Under the pieces are notes generated by a model, which ran no database searches, had not been told where the DNA came from, and saw only the letters and a list, made by a program, of their open reading frames with translations. Positions 1 through 5,554 of a stretch of 11,374 nt of DNA are shown in pieces (position 1 is the first letter of the stretch; every line of letters starts with the position of its first letter). The position numbers and the translations under genes were made by a program. The stretch covers positions 1-11,374 of the forward strand of contig BNUP01000068.1 of the NCBI GenBank assembly GCA_025997455.1, read 5' to 3'. The DNA comes from Fibrobacterales bacterium. Its GTDB lineage: Bacteria; Fibrobacterota; Fibrobacteria; Fibrobacterales; Fibrobacteraceae.

Positions 1-1124
1 ACAAAATCAATTACACCTGCGGGCAAAACGGAAGGCATTGTTTTTTCGGAATGAATTGCCCAATTAGGCCAAATAGGCTGGTCTTCCCAAAAGAGCGGAG
101 TCGGCGAAAAAGCAGCACGATTATTTGAATAGAAAACAGTCTTCGCATAATTGTGAAAAAAATCTTCCGCATCTAAACCGAGTGAATCCACAAGCCGAGC
201 CAATTGAATGGAAAAATTTTCATTTTTATATTTAGCAAAATAACTGAAAATTGCAGAGTCAAATTTTGCACCAAGTTGAGAAAATAAATATAGGTACAGC
301 GTAGAATAAGCATACACACTTTGATCATCACGGGAGTATGCATCTTCCATAGATAAACCCGGTTTTCTGAACACAATCGACAAATAATCTATATAGTCAT
401 TAACTTCGGGCGCGCCTATGTCTTCTACACCCGCAGCCGATGATTCAAGCCAAAATGATTGATTTTCCTTGAGATTAATTTTGCGTAATTGAAACGAGTG
501 ATAGAGTTCGTGAACAGTAGTAACTTTCAAAGCCAAATTCCACTTTACCGAATAATCACCGTTTGTATTGGAATTAAACGGATGTGTTGATTTTGGATTT
601 GAGCAGGTTGCACCGTATAAAAAATCGTTTTCTATGGCTATTTGTGTGGCAAACGGCGAACCGGAATTGGGAGCAAAAGTCAGTCCAAAAGTTTTGGAAT
701 AATCACCTTCAGAATTTCGCAAAAGTCCCGTATCTACAACTTCAACGGGGTATAAGCCTACGGGAACTTTTTGGCGGTAATGGAATGTTACGGTTGCGCC
801 GAGAATGCTCTCCATTCCCAAACTGTCCTTGTGAAGTTTGTAAGCATTTTCCAAGTAAAGCGCGAGGGAATCTATAAAGGCAACGCTTTTAACAGCGTGT
901 GCACCTTCAAGTGTGTAAAATATTGCAAAGTGTTTGGTTGTGAGGTTTAAAACTTGTCCGTAATAATTTTCGGGTATGCAACCGACTTTTGATAATAATT
1001 TTATTTCTCCGTTTTCTTTTATACCTGCGTTTTTTGTGTTGTTAAAAAAATTTATAGTTCCGCATCGGTCGCTAATATCTGCGAAGGTAAAACTTGCAAA
1101 AAATAACAGCAGGAAAAATTTCAT
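1..1124 (-). CDS. Secreted zinc metalloprotease, MXAN_6640-like (3' end outside window)
   Basis: I translated the minus strand by hand from the ATG at 1124-1122. The frame stays open for 374 codons to the window edge, so the protein is longer than what is seen. Residues 1-15 (MKFFLLLFFASFTFA) look like a short signal peptide with a likely signal peptidase I site after Ala15, so the product should be exported. HELYH at residues 205-209 is an HExxH zinc-protease motif. WLESSAAGVED follows at 225-235, and Glu227 is a plausible third zinc ligand in the gluzincin style. The layout HExxH, then WxE, then an acidic VNDYIDYL segment resembles the putative metalloproteases named after MXAN_6640. The substrate is unknown. 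The start overlaps the tgt stop as ATGA, with a weak GAGAG before it, so translation is probably coupled to tgt. The protease class is well supported; the exact family is from memory. Confidence 0.85.
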   Translation of the reverse strand, partial: MKFFLLLFFASFTFADISDRCGTINFFNNTKNAGIKENGEIKLLSKVGCIPENYYGQVLNLTTKHFAIFYTLEGAHAVKSVAFIDSLALYLENAYKLHKDSLGMESILGATVTFHYRQKVPVGLYPVEVVDTGLLRNSEGDYSKTFGLTFAPNSGSPFATQIAIENDFLYGATCSNPKSTHPFNSNTNGDYSVKWNLALKVTTVHELYHSFQLRKINLKENQSFWLESSAAGVEDIGAPEVNDYIDYLSIVFRKPGLSMEDAYSRDDQSVYAYSTLYLYLFSQLGAKFDSAIFSYFAKYKNENFSIQLARLVDSLGLDAEDFFHNYAKTVFYSNNRAAFSPTPLFWEDQPIWPNWAIHSEKTMPSVLPAGVIDF

Positions 1125-2248
1125 ATTTCTCTCTGCAAAATCGAAATTTGTTCCCGCGCCCATTCCTCAAAATTTTCGTTTGCAATTTTTTCGCGAGCGG
1201 TCTCCATTAAATGCAAATAAAAATGCAGGTTGTGAATGCTTGCAAGTTCCAAAACCAGAATTTCACCTGCACAAAAAAGATGTCGCAAGTATGCACGAGA
1301 AAAATTTTTACAAGTGTAGCAGGAACATTTTGAATCTACCGGAATGTCCTCTGTTTTGTGCCGTGCCGATTTATAATGCAAAATTCCCGCACTTGTGAAA
1401 AGCATACCGTTTCGGGCATTTCTGGTTGGCATCACGCAGTCGAACATATCTATTCCGCGTGAAATAAGTTCTAAAAGATTTACGGGAGTCCCTACACCCA
1501 TAACATATCGCGGATAATTTTGCGGCAAATGTTCCGTGCAAACTTCTGCCATTTTATACATAGTTTCCGCAGGCTCACCTACCGAAAGTCCCCCGATAGC
1601 GTAACCATCGGGGTTAATTTCCTTTAATTTTTCAATTGCCTGAATCCGTAATTCGGGGTGCATTCCGCCTTGAACTATGCCGAAAAATTTTTGTTCGTAG
1701 CCGTGCAGGGGCGGATTTTTTGCGAGATATTCAAATGCCGTTCTCGTCCAACGATTTGTGTATGCAAGCGATTTTTCCGCCTCTTCTTTTGTGCTCGGAT
1801 ACGGAGTGCATTCATCAAAAGCCATTATAATATCGGCTCCGATTTCCCGTTGCGACTGCATCACGGATTCGGGCGAAAAAAAATGTTTGCTACCGTCTAA
1901 ATGCGAGCGAAATTCAACTCCGTTTTCTTTAATTTTTCGTAGCGATTTTAGACTCCAAACTTGAAAACCTCCGCTGTCGGTTAAAACCGGTTTGTCCCAA
2001 GAGCAGAATTTATGAATGCCTCCCATTTGCGCGACTATCGGAGTTGTAGGGCGTAAATGCAGGTGGTAAGTATTTGCCAAAATTATTTTCGCGCCGAGTT
2101 CCGTTAAGTTTCGCGGAGAAACGCCTTTTACGCTTGCGGCTGTGCCGACCGGCATAAAAATAGGTGTCGGTATTTCGCCGTGTGCGGTTTTTAGCAAACC
2201 TAATCTGGCACGGGAGTTGAGAGAGGTTTTCAGTAGCGAAAAGGACAC
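1121..2248 (-). CDS. tgt: Queuine/preQ1 tRNA-guanine transglycosylase
   Basis: Exchanges guanine-34 for the queuosine precursor preQ1 in tRNAs with GUN anticodons; cytoplasmic. From the GTG at 2248 the protein has 375 residues, the usual bacterial length. LTDSGGFQ holds Asp91 (general acid/base) and GIDMFDCVMPTRNARNG holds the nucleophile Asp270. Cys308, Cys310 and Cys313 (CSCYTC) with His339 form the zinc site. FMPVGT at 31-36 and FGIVQGG at 189-195 are also family hallmarks. The frame stays open upstream to a TTG at 2572, but that stretch only translates a heptameric repeat into Pro/His/Thr-rich text. Family similarity begins at SFSLLKTS, so GTG 2248 is the best start. There is no Shine-Dalgarno sequence; a promoter-like box ends 4 bases before the start, suggesting a leaderless message. 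Its stop overlaps the start of the metalloprotease gene. Confidence 0.93.
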   Translation of the reverse strand: MSFSLLKTSLNSRARLGLLKTAHGEIPTPIFMPVGTAASVKGVSPRNLTELGAKIILANTYHLHLRPTTPIVAQMGGIHKFCSWDKPVLTDSGGFQVWSLKSLRKIKENGVEFRSHLDGSKHFFSPESVMQSQREIGADIIMAFDECTPYPSTKEEAEKSLAYTNRWTRTAFEYLAKNPPLHGYEQKFFGIVQGGMHPELRIQAIEKLKEINPDGYAIGGLSVGEPAETMYKMAEVCTEHLPQNYPRYVMGVGTPVNLLELISRGIDMFDCVMPTRNARNGMLFTSAGILHYKSARHKTEDIPVDSKCSCYTCKNFSRAYLRHLFCAGEILVLELASIHNLHFYLHLMETAREKIANENFEEWAREQISILQREI

Positions 2249-2252
2249 GGAT

Positions 2253-2265
2253 GGAATGTAGAAAA
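2253..2265 (-). promoter_or_regulatory. Promoter-like box of tgt, abutting the start codon
   Basis: The minus strand reads TTTTCTACATTCC, ending 4 bases before the GTG of tgt. It fits the TTTCTAyaTTnC motif found before four other genes and the tRNA in this window. If used as a -7/-10 box, transcription would begin at or beside the start codon. No clear -33 element is visible because the repeat array lies there. Confidence 0.5.
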
Positions 2266-2283
2266 ATTCCTCTGCGGTGCAGG

Positions 2284-2470
2284 GGTATGGGGTGTGGCGT
2301 GTAGGGTGTAGCGTGTAGGGTGTAGCGTGTAGGGTGTGGCGTGTAGGGTGTGGCGTGTAGGGTGTGGCGTGTAGGGTGTGGGGTGTGGGGTGTGGAGAAC
2401 TCGGCGTTGCAAGAGTTGAAAGTGTAAAGAGTGCAGTGTAAAGAGTAGAGAGTAGAGTTGAAAGTTGAAA
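2284..2470 (-). repeat. Heptamer-periodic repeat array in the tgt leader
   Basis: Read on the minus strand, about 27 consecutive 7-base words stay in phase. The distal part uses TTTCAAC, TCTACTC, TTTACAC and TGCACTC. The proximal part uses ACACCCC, ACACCCT and ACACGCC/ACACGCT. The cleanest stretch is five 14-base units (plus strand GTGTAGGGTGTRGC) at 2299-2368, with a sixth partial unit to 2380. The array ends as ATACCCC TGCACCG just before the promoter box. It resembles in kind the short tandemly repeated heptanucleotides of cyanobacteria. The 7-base period is not a codon multiple and the array lacks stops, which explains the false N-terminal extension of tgt. Confidence 0.85.
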
Positions 2471-2500
2471 GTGGAGAGAGGAGTGATGGGAGAAGGTGGA

Positions 2501-2551
2501 TGTAGGGGCGTGGTTTTTAACCCGCCCTTTAAAATTGCAAGGAGAAATAAT
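2501..2551 (-). repeat. Palindromic repeat, copy 1 (upstream of tgt)
   Basis: This 51-base block matches 5436-5485 on the plus strand with a single one-base indel; the similarity continues into a shared A-run at its 5' side. Its core is a hairpin in which GGGCG pairs with CGCCC and GGTT pairs with AACC. It lies upstream of the heptad array, in the same orientation relative to the downstream gene as copy 2. It is REP-like in kind. Confidence 0.85.
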
Positions 2552-2632
2552 AGAATTTTTTTTTGACAGCAATAAATAAAATAATCAAACAATAGTCTCT
2601 ATTCTACGCTGTCCAGTCGCTTTGCTTGGTGT

Positions 2633-2660
2633 GGTGTGCTCGGCACACACCGCGTTCGCT
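2633..2660. repeat. 28-base hairpin repeat, copy 1
   Basis: The block is identical in 26 of 28 positions to the reverse complement of 3813-3840. It contains the hairpin GTGTGC-TCG-GCACAC. Both copies point the same way relative to the next downstream gene: tgt here, dUTPase for the other copy. Confidence 0.75.
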
Positions 2661-2666
2661 TTTTAT

Positions 2667-2744
2667 TTGCATAAAAATACAGGTTGCCCGTGTCGCTTAG
2701 TAGGCTCTGACGATCTCTTAACGAGTTCTTCATATCCTACTATA
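2667..2744 (+). repeat. 78-base palindromic repeat, copy A
   Basis: This block aligns to the reverse complement of 11251-11327 with about 8 mismatches and one gap (roughly 88 percent). Its right half is an imperfect palindrome: TAGTAGG at 2698-2704 pairs with CCTACTA at 2736-2742, and CTCTTAACGAG lies near the centre. No coding potential is evident. The remaining bases to the tRNA gene (2745-2844) show nothing I can name. Confidence 0.8.
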
Positions 2745-2844
2745 TACATTGATAAAGAAATTATATTGGCACATAACCGTCACACAAGAATTTTAATTAT
2801 GTCGTATAATCGTTGATATTGTCGAGTTTGAATAGATTATTTGA

Positions 2845-2916
2845 TACCCTCAAGGGGAGTTGAACCCCTATTCTAGGATTGAAAGTCCTATGTCCTAACC
2901 ACTAGACGATGAGGGC
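2845..2916 (-). tRNA. tRNA-Glu(UUC)
   Basis: The minus strand folds into a full cloverleaf. The acceptor stem GCCCTCA pairs with TGAGGGT and has a G-U first pair. The D arm contains CTAGTGGTTAGGA. The anticodon stem TAGGA/TCCTA encloses the loop CTTTCAA, giving anticodon TTC (plus-strand gaa at 2881-2883), which reads glutamate codons. The T arm is GGGG-TTCAACT-CCCC. The discriminator is A, and CCA is not encoded. A well-formed promoter lies about 30 bases upstream. I see no clear terminator after it. Confidence 0.96.
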
Positions 2917-2945
2917 GTTTGGCTTTTATTACCAAAAACCGATAG

Positions 2946-2976
2946 CAAATATAGAAATTTTTTCCGCATTCGTCAA
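2946..2976 (-). promoter_or_regulatory. Promoter of tRNA-Glu
   Basis: On the minus strand TTGAC (2976-2972) is followed after 18 bases by TATATTTG (2953-2946), within TTTCTATATTTGC. This fits the Bacteroidota-type pattern of TTG near -33 and TAnnTTTG near -7. Transcription would start near 2940, about 25 bases before the mature tRNA. It is the best-formed promoter in the window. Confidence 0.7.
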
Positions 2977-2994
2977 GTATATTTTAGACAAGGG

Positions 2995-3015
2995 TTGAAA
3001 GTGAAAAGTTGAGAA
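2995..3015 (-). repeat. Three heptads between tRNA-Glu and trxA
   Basis: The plus strand reads GTTGAAA GTGAAAA GTTGAGA, three 7-base words of the same type (TTTCAAC on the minus strand) as the distal part of the tgt leader array. It lies just upstream of the tRNA-Glu promoter and of the trxA leader. The stretch is short and low-complexity, so chance similarity is possible. Confidence 0.45.
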
Positions 3016-3044
3016 CATTGAATAGTTTCCCTTACGCCCCAAAC

Positions 3045-3056
3045 TTTCTATATTTC
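3045..3056 (+). promoter_or_regulatory. Promoter-like box of trxA
   Basis: TTTCTATATTTC matches the recurrent motif almost perfectly. It gives a leader of roughly 20 bases that includes the Shine-Dalgarno sequence AAGGAG at 3071-3076. No convincing -33 TTG is found at the spacing seen for the tRNA. Confidence 0.55.
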
Positions 3057-3082
3057 CTCTTGCTTTTAGAAAGGAGACAACT

Positions 3083-3400
3083 ATGCCCGCAATACATTTA
3101 ACAAAAAAAGCGTTTGAGAAGGCTATTCAATCCAAACAATTAGTGGTGGTCGATTTTTGGGCTCCGTGGTGCGGTCCTTGTAAGGCACTTGGTCCTACCA
3201 TAGACGACTTGAGCGAATTGTATCAGGGGAAGGTTTTGGTATCAAAGATCAATATTGACGATGAGCCGGAAGTAGCGGCTCGGTTAGAGGTGAGTTCAAT
3301 TCCGACCGTAAAGTTTTTTAAGGAAGGAAACGAAGTTGAAAGTTTAACGGGTGCATTTCCGAAGAGCAAATATCAGCAAGTGATAGACCAAAATCTGTGA
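3083..3400 (+). CDS. trxA: Thioredoxin
   Basis: A cytoplasmic disulfide reductase that supplies electrons to ribonucleotide reductase and other targets. The 105-residue protein is a complete single thioredoxin domain of standard length with no signal peptide. WCGPC at residues 29-33 carries the redox cysteines Cys30 and Cys33. Asp24 matches the buried acid of the family, and IPT at 73-75 holds the cis-proline Pro74. The ATG is fixed by AAGGAG six bases upstream. It appears monocistronic, with a promoter-like box 27 bases before the start and a cluster of palindromes after the stop. It could be a specialised thioredoxin, but the sequence is ordinary. Confidence 0.94.
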   Translation: MPAIHLTKKAFEKAIQSKQLVVVDFWAPWCGPCKALGPTIDDLSELYQGKVLVSKINIDDEPEVAARLEVSSIPTVKFFKEGNEVESLTGAFPKSKYQQVIDQNL

Positions 3401-3440
3401 AGGTGCGGGTGGTAGGTTTGCTATTACCAAAAAATGAATT

Positions 3441-3572
3441 GTCATACTCGAGCACAGGTTGTCCTCGTGCTTGACACGGGGAACACGAGACAGCAAGCGT
3501 AGTGATTTGTCATTATCGGGCTTGACCCGATAATCCAATGCATGGATACTCGTGTCGGGGCACGAGTATGAC
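3441..3572. repeat. Nested palindromic repeats downstream of trxA
   Basis: An outer pair, GTCATACTCG (3441-3450) and CGAGTATGAC (3563-3572), is a perfect 10-base inverted repeat. It encloses two perfect hairpins. ATTATCGGG/CCCGATAAT (3512-3520, 3526-3534) has a 5-base loop, and TACTCGTG/CACGAGTA (3547-3554, 3561-3568) has a 6-base loop. The flanks follow a TGTCAT...ATCCA pattern typical of dispersed intergenic palindromes. It may shape the trxA 3' end, but there is no T-run. Confidence 0.75.
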
Positions 3573-3590
3573 AAAGAATGTGCATTCTAG

Positions 3591-3610
3591 ATTCCCGCCT
3601 GCACGGGAAT
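3591..3610. repeat. Short palindrome ATTCCCG/CGGGAAT
   Basis: A perfect 7-base stem with a 6-base loop, followed by GACA, so on the opposite strand it again reads TGTCATTCCCG. It looks like another member of the same dispersed palindrome class as the neighbouring cluster. Confidence 0.65.
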
Positions 3611-3614
3611 GACA

Positions 3615-3639
3615 TGTAGGGGCGACCATTGGTCGTCCG
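3615..3639. repeat. GTAGGGGCG-type palindrome
   Basis: GGCGACCA and TGGTCGTCC form a hairpin preceded by TGTAGGGGCG. The same ten-base prefix opens the palindromic repeat at 2501, and its reverse complement closes the copy ending at 5485, so this may be a divergent relative. The bases 3640-3671 that follow show nothing I can name. Confidence 0.55.
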
Positions 3640-3671
3640 CTATGTGCGTGTAGCAAGGGGTGTTAATATAT

Positions 3672-3812
3672 CCCCCCGCCAGCCCTAGTAAGGGAGCAAG
3701 TGCGACCTTATGGAGAGGGAGCGCGAATGCGCGGAATGTCTTTGGCGGTAAAGGCGGGGGAGGCAAGTGGCTCGCTGATAAAGTGAGCCACAGCGAGGGG
3801 GGGTGTTTTTTT
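3672..3812 (+). ncRNA. Possible structured leader RNA or structured repeat upstream of dUTPase
   Basis: This G/C-rich segment has several exact complementary pairs. CCCCCGCC (3673-3680) matches GGCGGGGG (3753-3760) and would enclose the hairpins CCCT/AGGG (3683-3694) and GCGC/GCGC (3721-3732). GTGGCTC/GAGCCAC (3767-3773, 3785-3791) and CTCGCTG/CAGCGAG (3771-3777, 3791-3797) overlap and cannot form together. The leading C-run could instead pair with the G-run at 3797-3803, directly before seven T residues (3806-3812). That is attenuator-like, but a dispersed palindromic repeat would look the same. No promoter box is evident upstream. The 79-codon frame through it looks like translated repeat, not a gene. 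Confidence 0.4.
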
Positions 3813-3840
3813 AGCGAACGCGGTGTGTGCCGAACGCACC
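3813..3840. repeat. 28-base hairpin repeat, copy 2
   Basis: The inverted counterpart of 2633-2660, with 26 of 28 positions the same. It sits between the T-run of the possible leader RNA and the purine-rich stretch that contains the dUTPase ribosome binding site. Confidence 0.75.
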
Positions 3841-3883
3841 AAAATAGAGAAGAGAAAAAAGGGAAAAGAAAGAAAGGAAAAAT

Positions 3884-4333
3884 ATGGCAGACAAATTAGA
3901 AGAACTTTTTCGCTTGCAGGAATCGCTGAACGATTTTGTGTTTGCAAAACAGAATTTGCGCGATAACAACGGTGATTTGCTGAATATGGCGAATTTGCGA
4001 AAGGCGGCGCAGACGGGCGAACTGCTCGGTCCAAATACAGAAACGAATGAGTGGTTGCGGAAATATCTTGAGGCTTTGAAGGACGAGAGCCGCGAACTCG
4101 GCGATGAACTGCTTTGGAAGTGGTGGAGCAAAGATAAACTCGATATGCAAAATATTAGGGTCGAGATTGTCGATATACTGCATTTTTGGTTGTCGCTTGC
4201 GATGGTGGCGGGTATGGATGCGGAAAAAATATTTGAAATTTATATGCAAAAAAATAAGGTGAATATTGAGAGGCAGCAAGCCGGGTATAGCAAAGAGAAT
4301 AAAGATGAATCGGATAACAGGAATATTGTTTAG
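3884..4333 (+). CDS. Dimeric-type dUTP diphosphatase (all-alpha NTP pyrophosphatase)
   Basis: Hydrolyses dUTP to dUMP and pyrophosphate, keeping uracil out of DNA and feeding thymidylate synthesis. The 149 residues look all-helical. Two acidic pairs match the metal-binding signature of the MazG/dimeric dUTPase superfamily: E68xxE71 in DESRELGDELLWKWW and E94xxD97 in RVEIVDILHFWLSLAM. The C-terminal pattern YxxKxxxNxxRQxxGY (120-135) is typical of the dUTPase_2 family, which is unrelated to trimeric Dut. AAGGA at 3874-3878 supports the ATG at 3884. The last 29 bases overlap the membrane fusion protein gene, so the two are cotranscribed. A dCTP- or other NTP-directed activity cannot be excluded, but the C-terminal signature favours dUTP. 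Confidence 0.85.
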   Translation: MADKLEELFRLQESLNDFVFAKQNLRDNNGDLLNMANLRKAAQTGELLGPNTETNEWLRKYLEALKDESRELGDELLWKWWSKDKLDMQNIRVEIVDILHFWLSLAMVAGMDAEKIFEIYMQKNKVNIERQQAGYSKENKDESDNRNIV

Positions 4334-5408
4334 CATTTTGCTCGTTCTAAGTTTGTTTGCATTGTCGGGATGTGAAACGAAGGAGACGAGTTCAGGCGCG
4401 AGTGGCGGTCGAGGCGGCGGTTCTGCGGTGCGAATTGAGGCGGTTGTTGCTCAAAAACAGGAGTTGCAGAGTTCGGTTCGCGGTGTGGGAATTTTACTTC
4501 CTGCTCAAGAGGTTGAAATTCAAAGCGAGATGTCCGGCAAAATTAAGACTATCTATTTCAAAGACGGGCAGAAGGTGAAGTCGGGCGATGTTTTGGTGAA
4601 GTTAGAGGATGATGAGTTGAAGGCGGCTGTTGCAAAGGCGTATTCAAAGTTGGTTTTATCGCGGAGTACAACGCAGAGAAAGCGGGCACAGTTCGATGCT
4701 GGGGCAATTTCCGCTCAGGAGTGGGATGGTGTTGTTGCGGAATTGCGGTCGGCAGAGGCGGACTCGGCAGCAGCGGCGGCGGCTCTGTTGAAGACGATTA
4801 TTTGGGCTCCGTTTTCGGGAACGCTTGGAATTGGCAAGGTGTCGCTCGGAGAGCGGCTTTCTGCGGGGTCGCCTGTTGTTAAGATTACGCAGAAGTTTCC
4901 GTTGAAAGTGGATTTTTCGGTGGCAGGAAAATATGCGGGAGTTTTGAAGGCGGGAATGGCGATTTCGCTTTTTGACGGCGGAGTGAATTATGCCGCGCGA
5001 ATTACGGCTCTTGACGGGTCGTTAGATAATTCCACAAGAACTTTACAGGCACGGGCGGTGTTGGAAGAAACGGGAAATGGTGCGAGCACTGGCACAGGTG
5101 CGGGTGGCGGTGCAAGTGCGGGAAATGCGGAAAATTTGACAGCAGGTGCTCCGATAGAATTTTCGCTTGATTTACCGCCGAGGTTATCTTTTACGGTTCC
5201 GCCTGAATCCATAGGGAGCGATGCACTCGGTAGCACAATTTATATTTACAAAGACGGAAAAGCAAAATTGCAAAGGATAGAAATCGGCACTCGCCTTGTG
5301 GATAGAATTGAGGTTGTATCGGGGCTTGCAGAAGGCGATACGGTTTTATGCGTTGGGGCATCGCCTATTCGAGACGGCGGGAATGTGGAGATTTCGGGGT
5401 GGAGGTAG
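4305..5408 (+). CDS. RND-type efflux membrane fusion lipoprotein (HlyD/AcrA family)
   Basis: The periplasmic adaptor of a tripartite efflux pump, linking an inner-membrane RND transporter to an outer-membrane channel. From the ATG at 4305 it has 367 residues. Residues 1-23 form a lipoprotein signal ending in the lipobox LSGC, with Cys23 the expected lipidated residue. The lipoyl-like domain is split as usual: VEIQSEMSGKIKTIYF onward (70-102) and TIIWAPFSGTLG onward (164-195). Between them lies an Ala-rich helical hairpin (105-162). The beta-barrel follows, interrupted by a Gly/Ala/Thr-rich stretch at 257-275, and a C-terminal membrane-proximal domain ends the protein. The ATG at 4266 is rejected because the signal peptide begins at 4305. 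The start lies inside the dUTPase gene. No RND pump or TolC gene follows; a palindromic repeat lies about 30 bases after the stop instead. Confidence 0.88.
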   Translation: MNRITGILFSILLVLSLFALSGCETKETSSGASGGRGGGSAVRIEAVVAQKQELQSSVRGVGILLPAQEVEIQSEMSGKIKTIYFKDGQKVKSGDVLVKLEDDELKAAVAKAYSKLVLSRSTTQRKRAQFDAGAISAQEWDGVVAELRSAEADSAAAAAALLKTIIWAPFSGTLGIGKVSLGERLSAGSPVVKITQKFPLKVDFSVAGKYAGVLKAGMAISLFDGGVNYAARITALDGSLDNSTRTLQARAVLEETGNGASTGTGAGGGASAGNAENLTAGAPIEFSLDLPPRLSFTVPPESIGSDALGSTIYIYKDGKAKLQRIEIGTRLVDRIEVVSGLAEGDTVLCVGASPIRDGGNVEISGWR

Positions 5409-5435
5409 AAAACTATCTTTTGCAAAAAAAAATCC

Positions 5436-5485
5436 ATTATTTCTCCTTGCAATTTTAAGGGCGGGTTAAAAACCACGCCCCTACA
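5436..5485 (+). repeat. Palindromic repeat, copy 2 (upstream of DUF4416 gene)
   Basis: Matches the minus-strand copy at 2501-2551 apart from one missing base; the A-run preceding it (5424-5432) is also shared. The hairpin core occupies 5459-5481. As at tgt, it is followed by ACACCCC-type heptads and then the promoter-like box of the next gene. Confidence 0.85.
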
Positions 5486-5496
5486 ATTCCTTTCCC

Positions 5497-5530
5497 CACA
5501 CCCCACACGCCACACCCTATACCCCTGCAC
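5497..5530 (+). repeat. Short heptad array before DUF4416 gene
   Basis: Reads ACACCCC, ACACGCC, ACACCCT, ATACCCC in 7-base phase, then TGCACTG. These are the same words as in the long tgt leader array, in the same order relative to the palindrome and the promoter box, but with far fewer copies. Confidence 0.75.
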
Positions 5531-5537
5531 TGCAAAG

Positions 5538-5549
5538 TTTCTACCTTTC
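5538..5549 (+). promoter_or_regulatory. Promoter-like box of the DUF4416-murI operon
   Basis: TTTCTACCTTTC fits the recurrent motif and ends 5 bases before the ATG at 5555, leaving no room for a ribosome binding site. The upstream bases CCTGCACTGCAAAG are also found before the purine permease box at 9893-9906. Confidence 0.5.
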
Positions 5550-5554
5550 CCCAA

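Noticed and set aside
976..1398. 140-codon plus-strand frame across the tgt/metalloprotease junction
   Set aside because: It is antisense to two well-supported genes, has no domain or ribosome binding site, and is a shadow frame.
2299..2380. CRISPR array
   Set aside because: The 14-base units are directly adjacent with no spacers and the period is a multiple of 7, so it is a minisatellite-like array. No cas genes are present.
2249..2572. N-terminal extension of tgt by 108 residues to a TTG start
   Set aside because: It translates the palindromic block and heptad array into Pro/His/Thr-rich repeats. A second minus-strand frame is open there too because the array lacks stops, and Tgt similarity starts only at residue 109.
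3660..3899. 79-codon plus-strand frame upstream of dUTPase
   Set aside because: It runs through the structured G/C-rich repeat and the 28-base repeat into the ribosome binding site and start of dUTPase. It has no initiation signal and looks like translated repeat.
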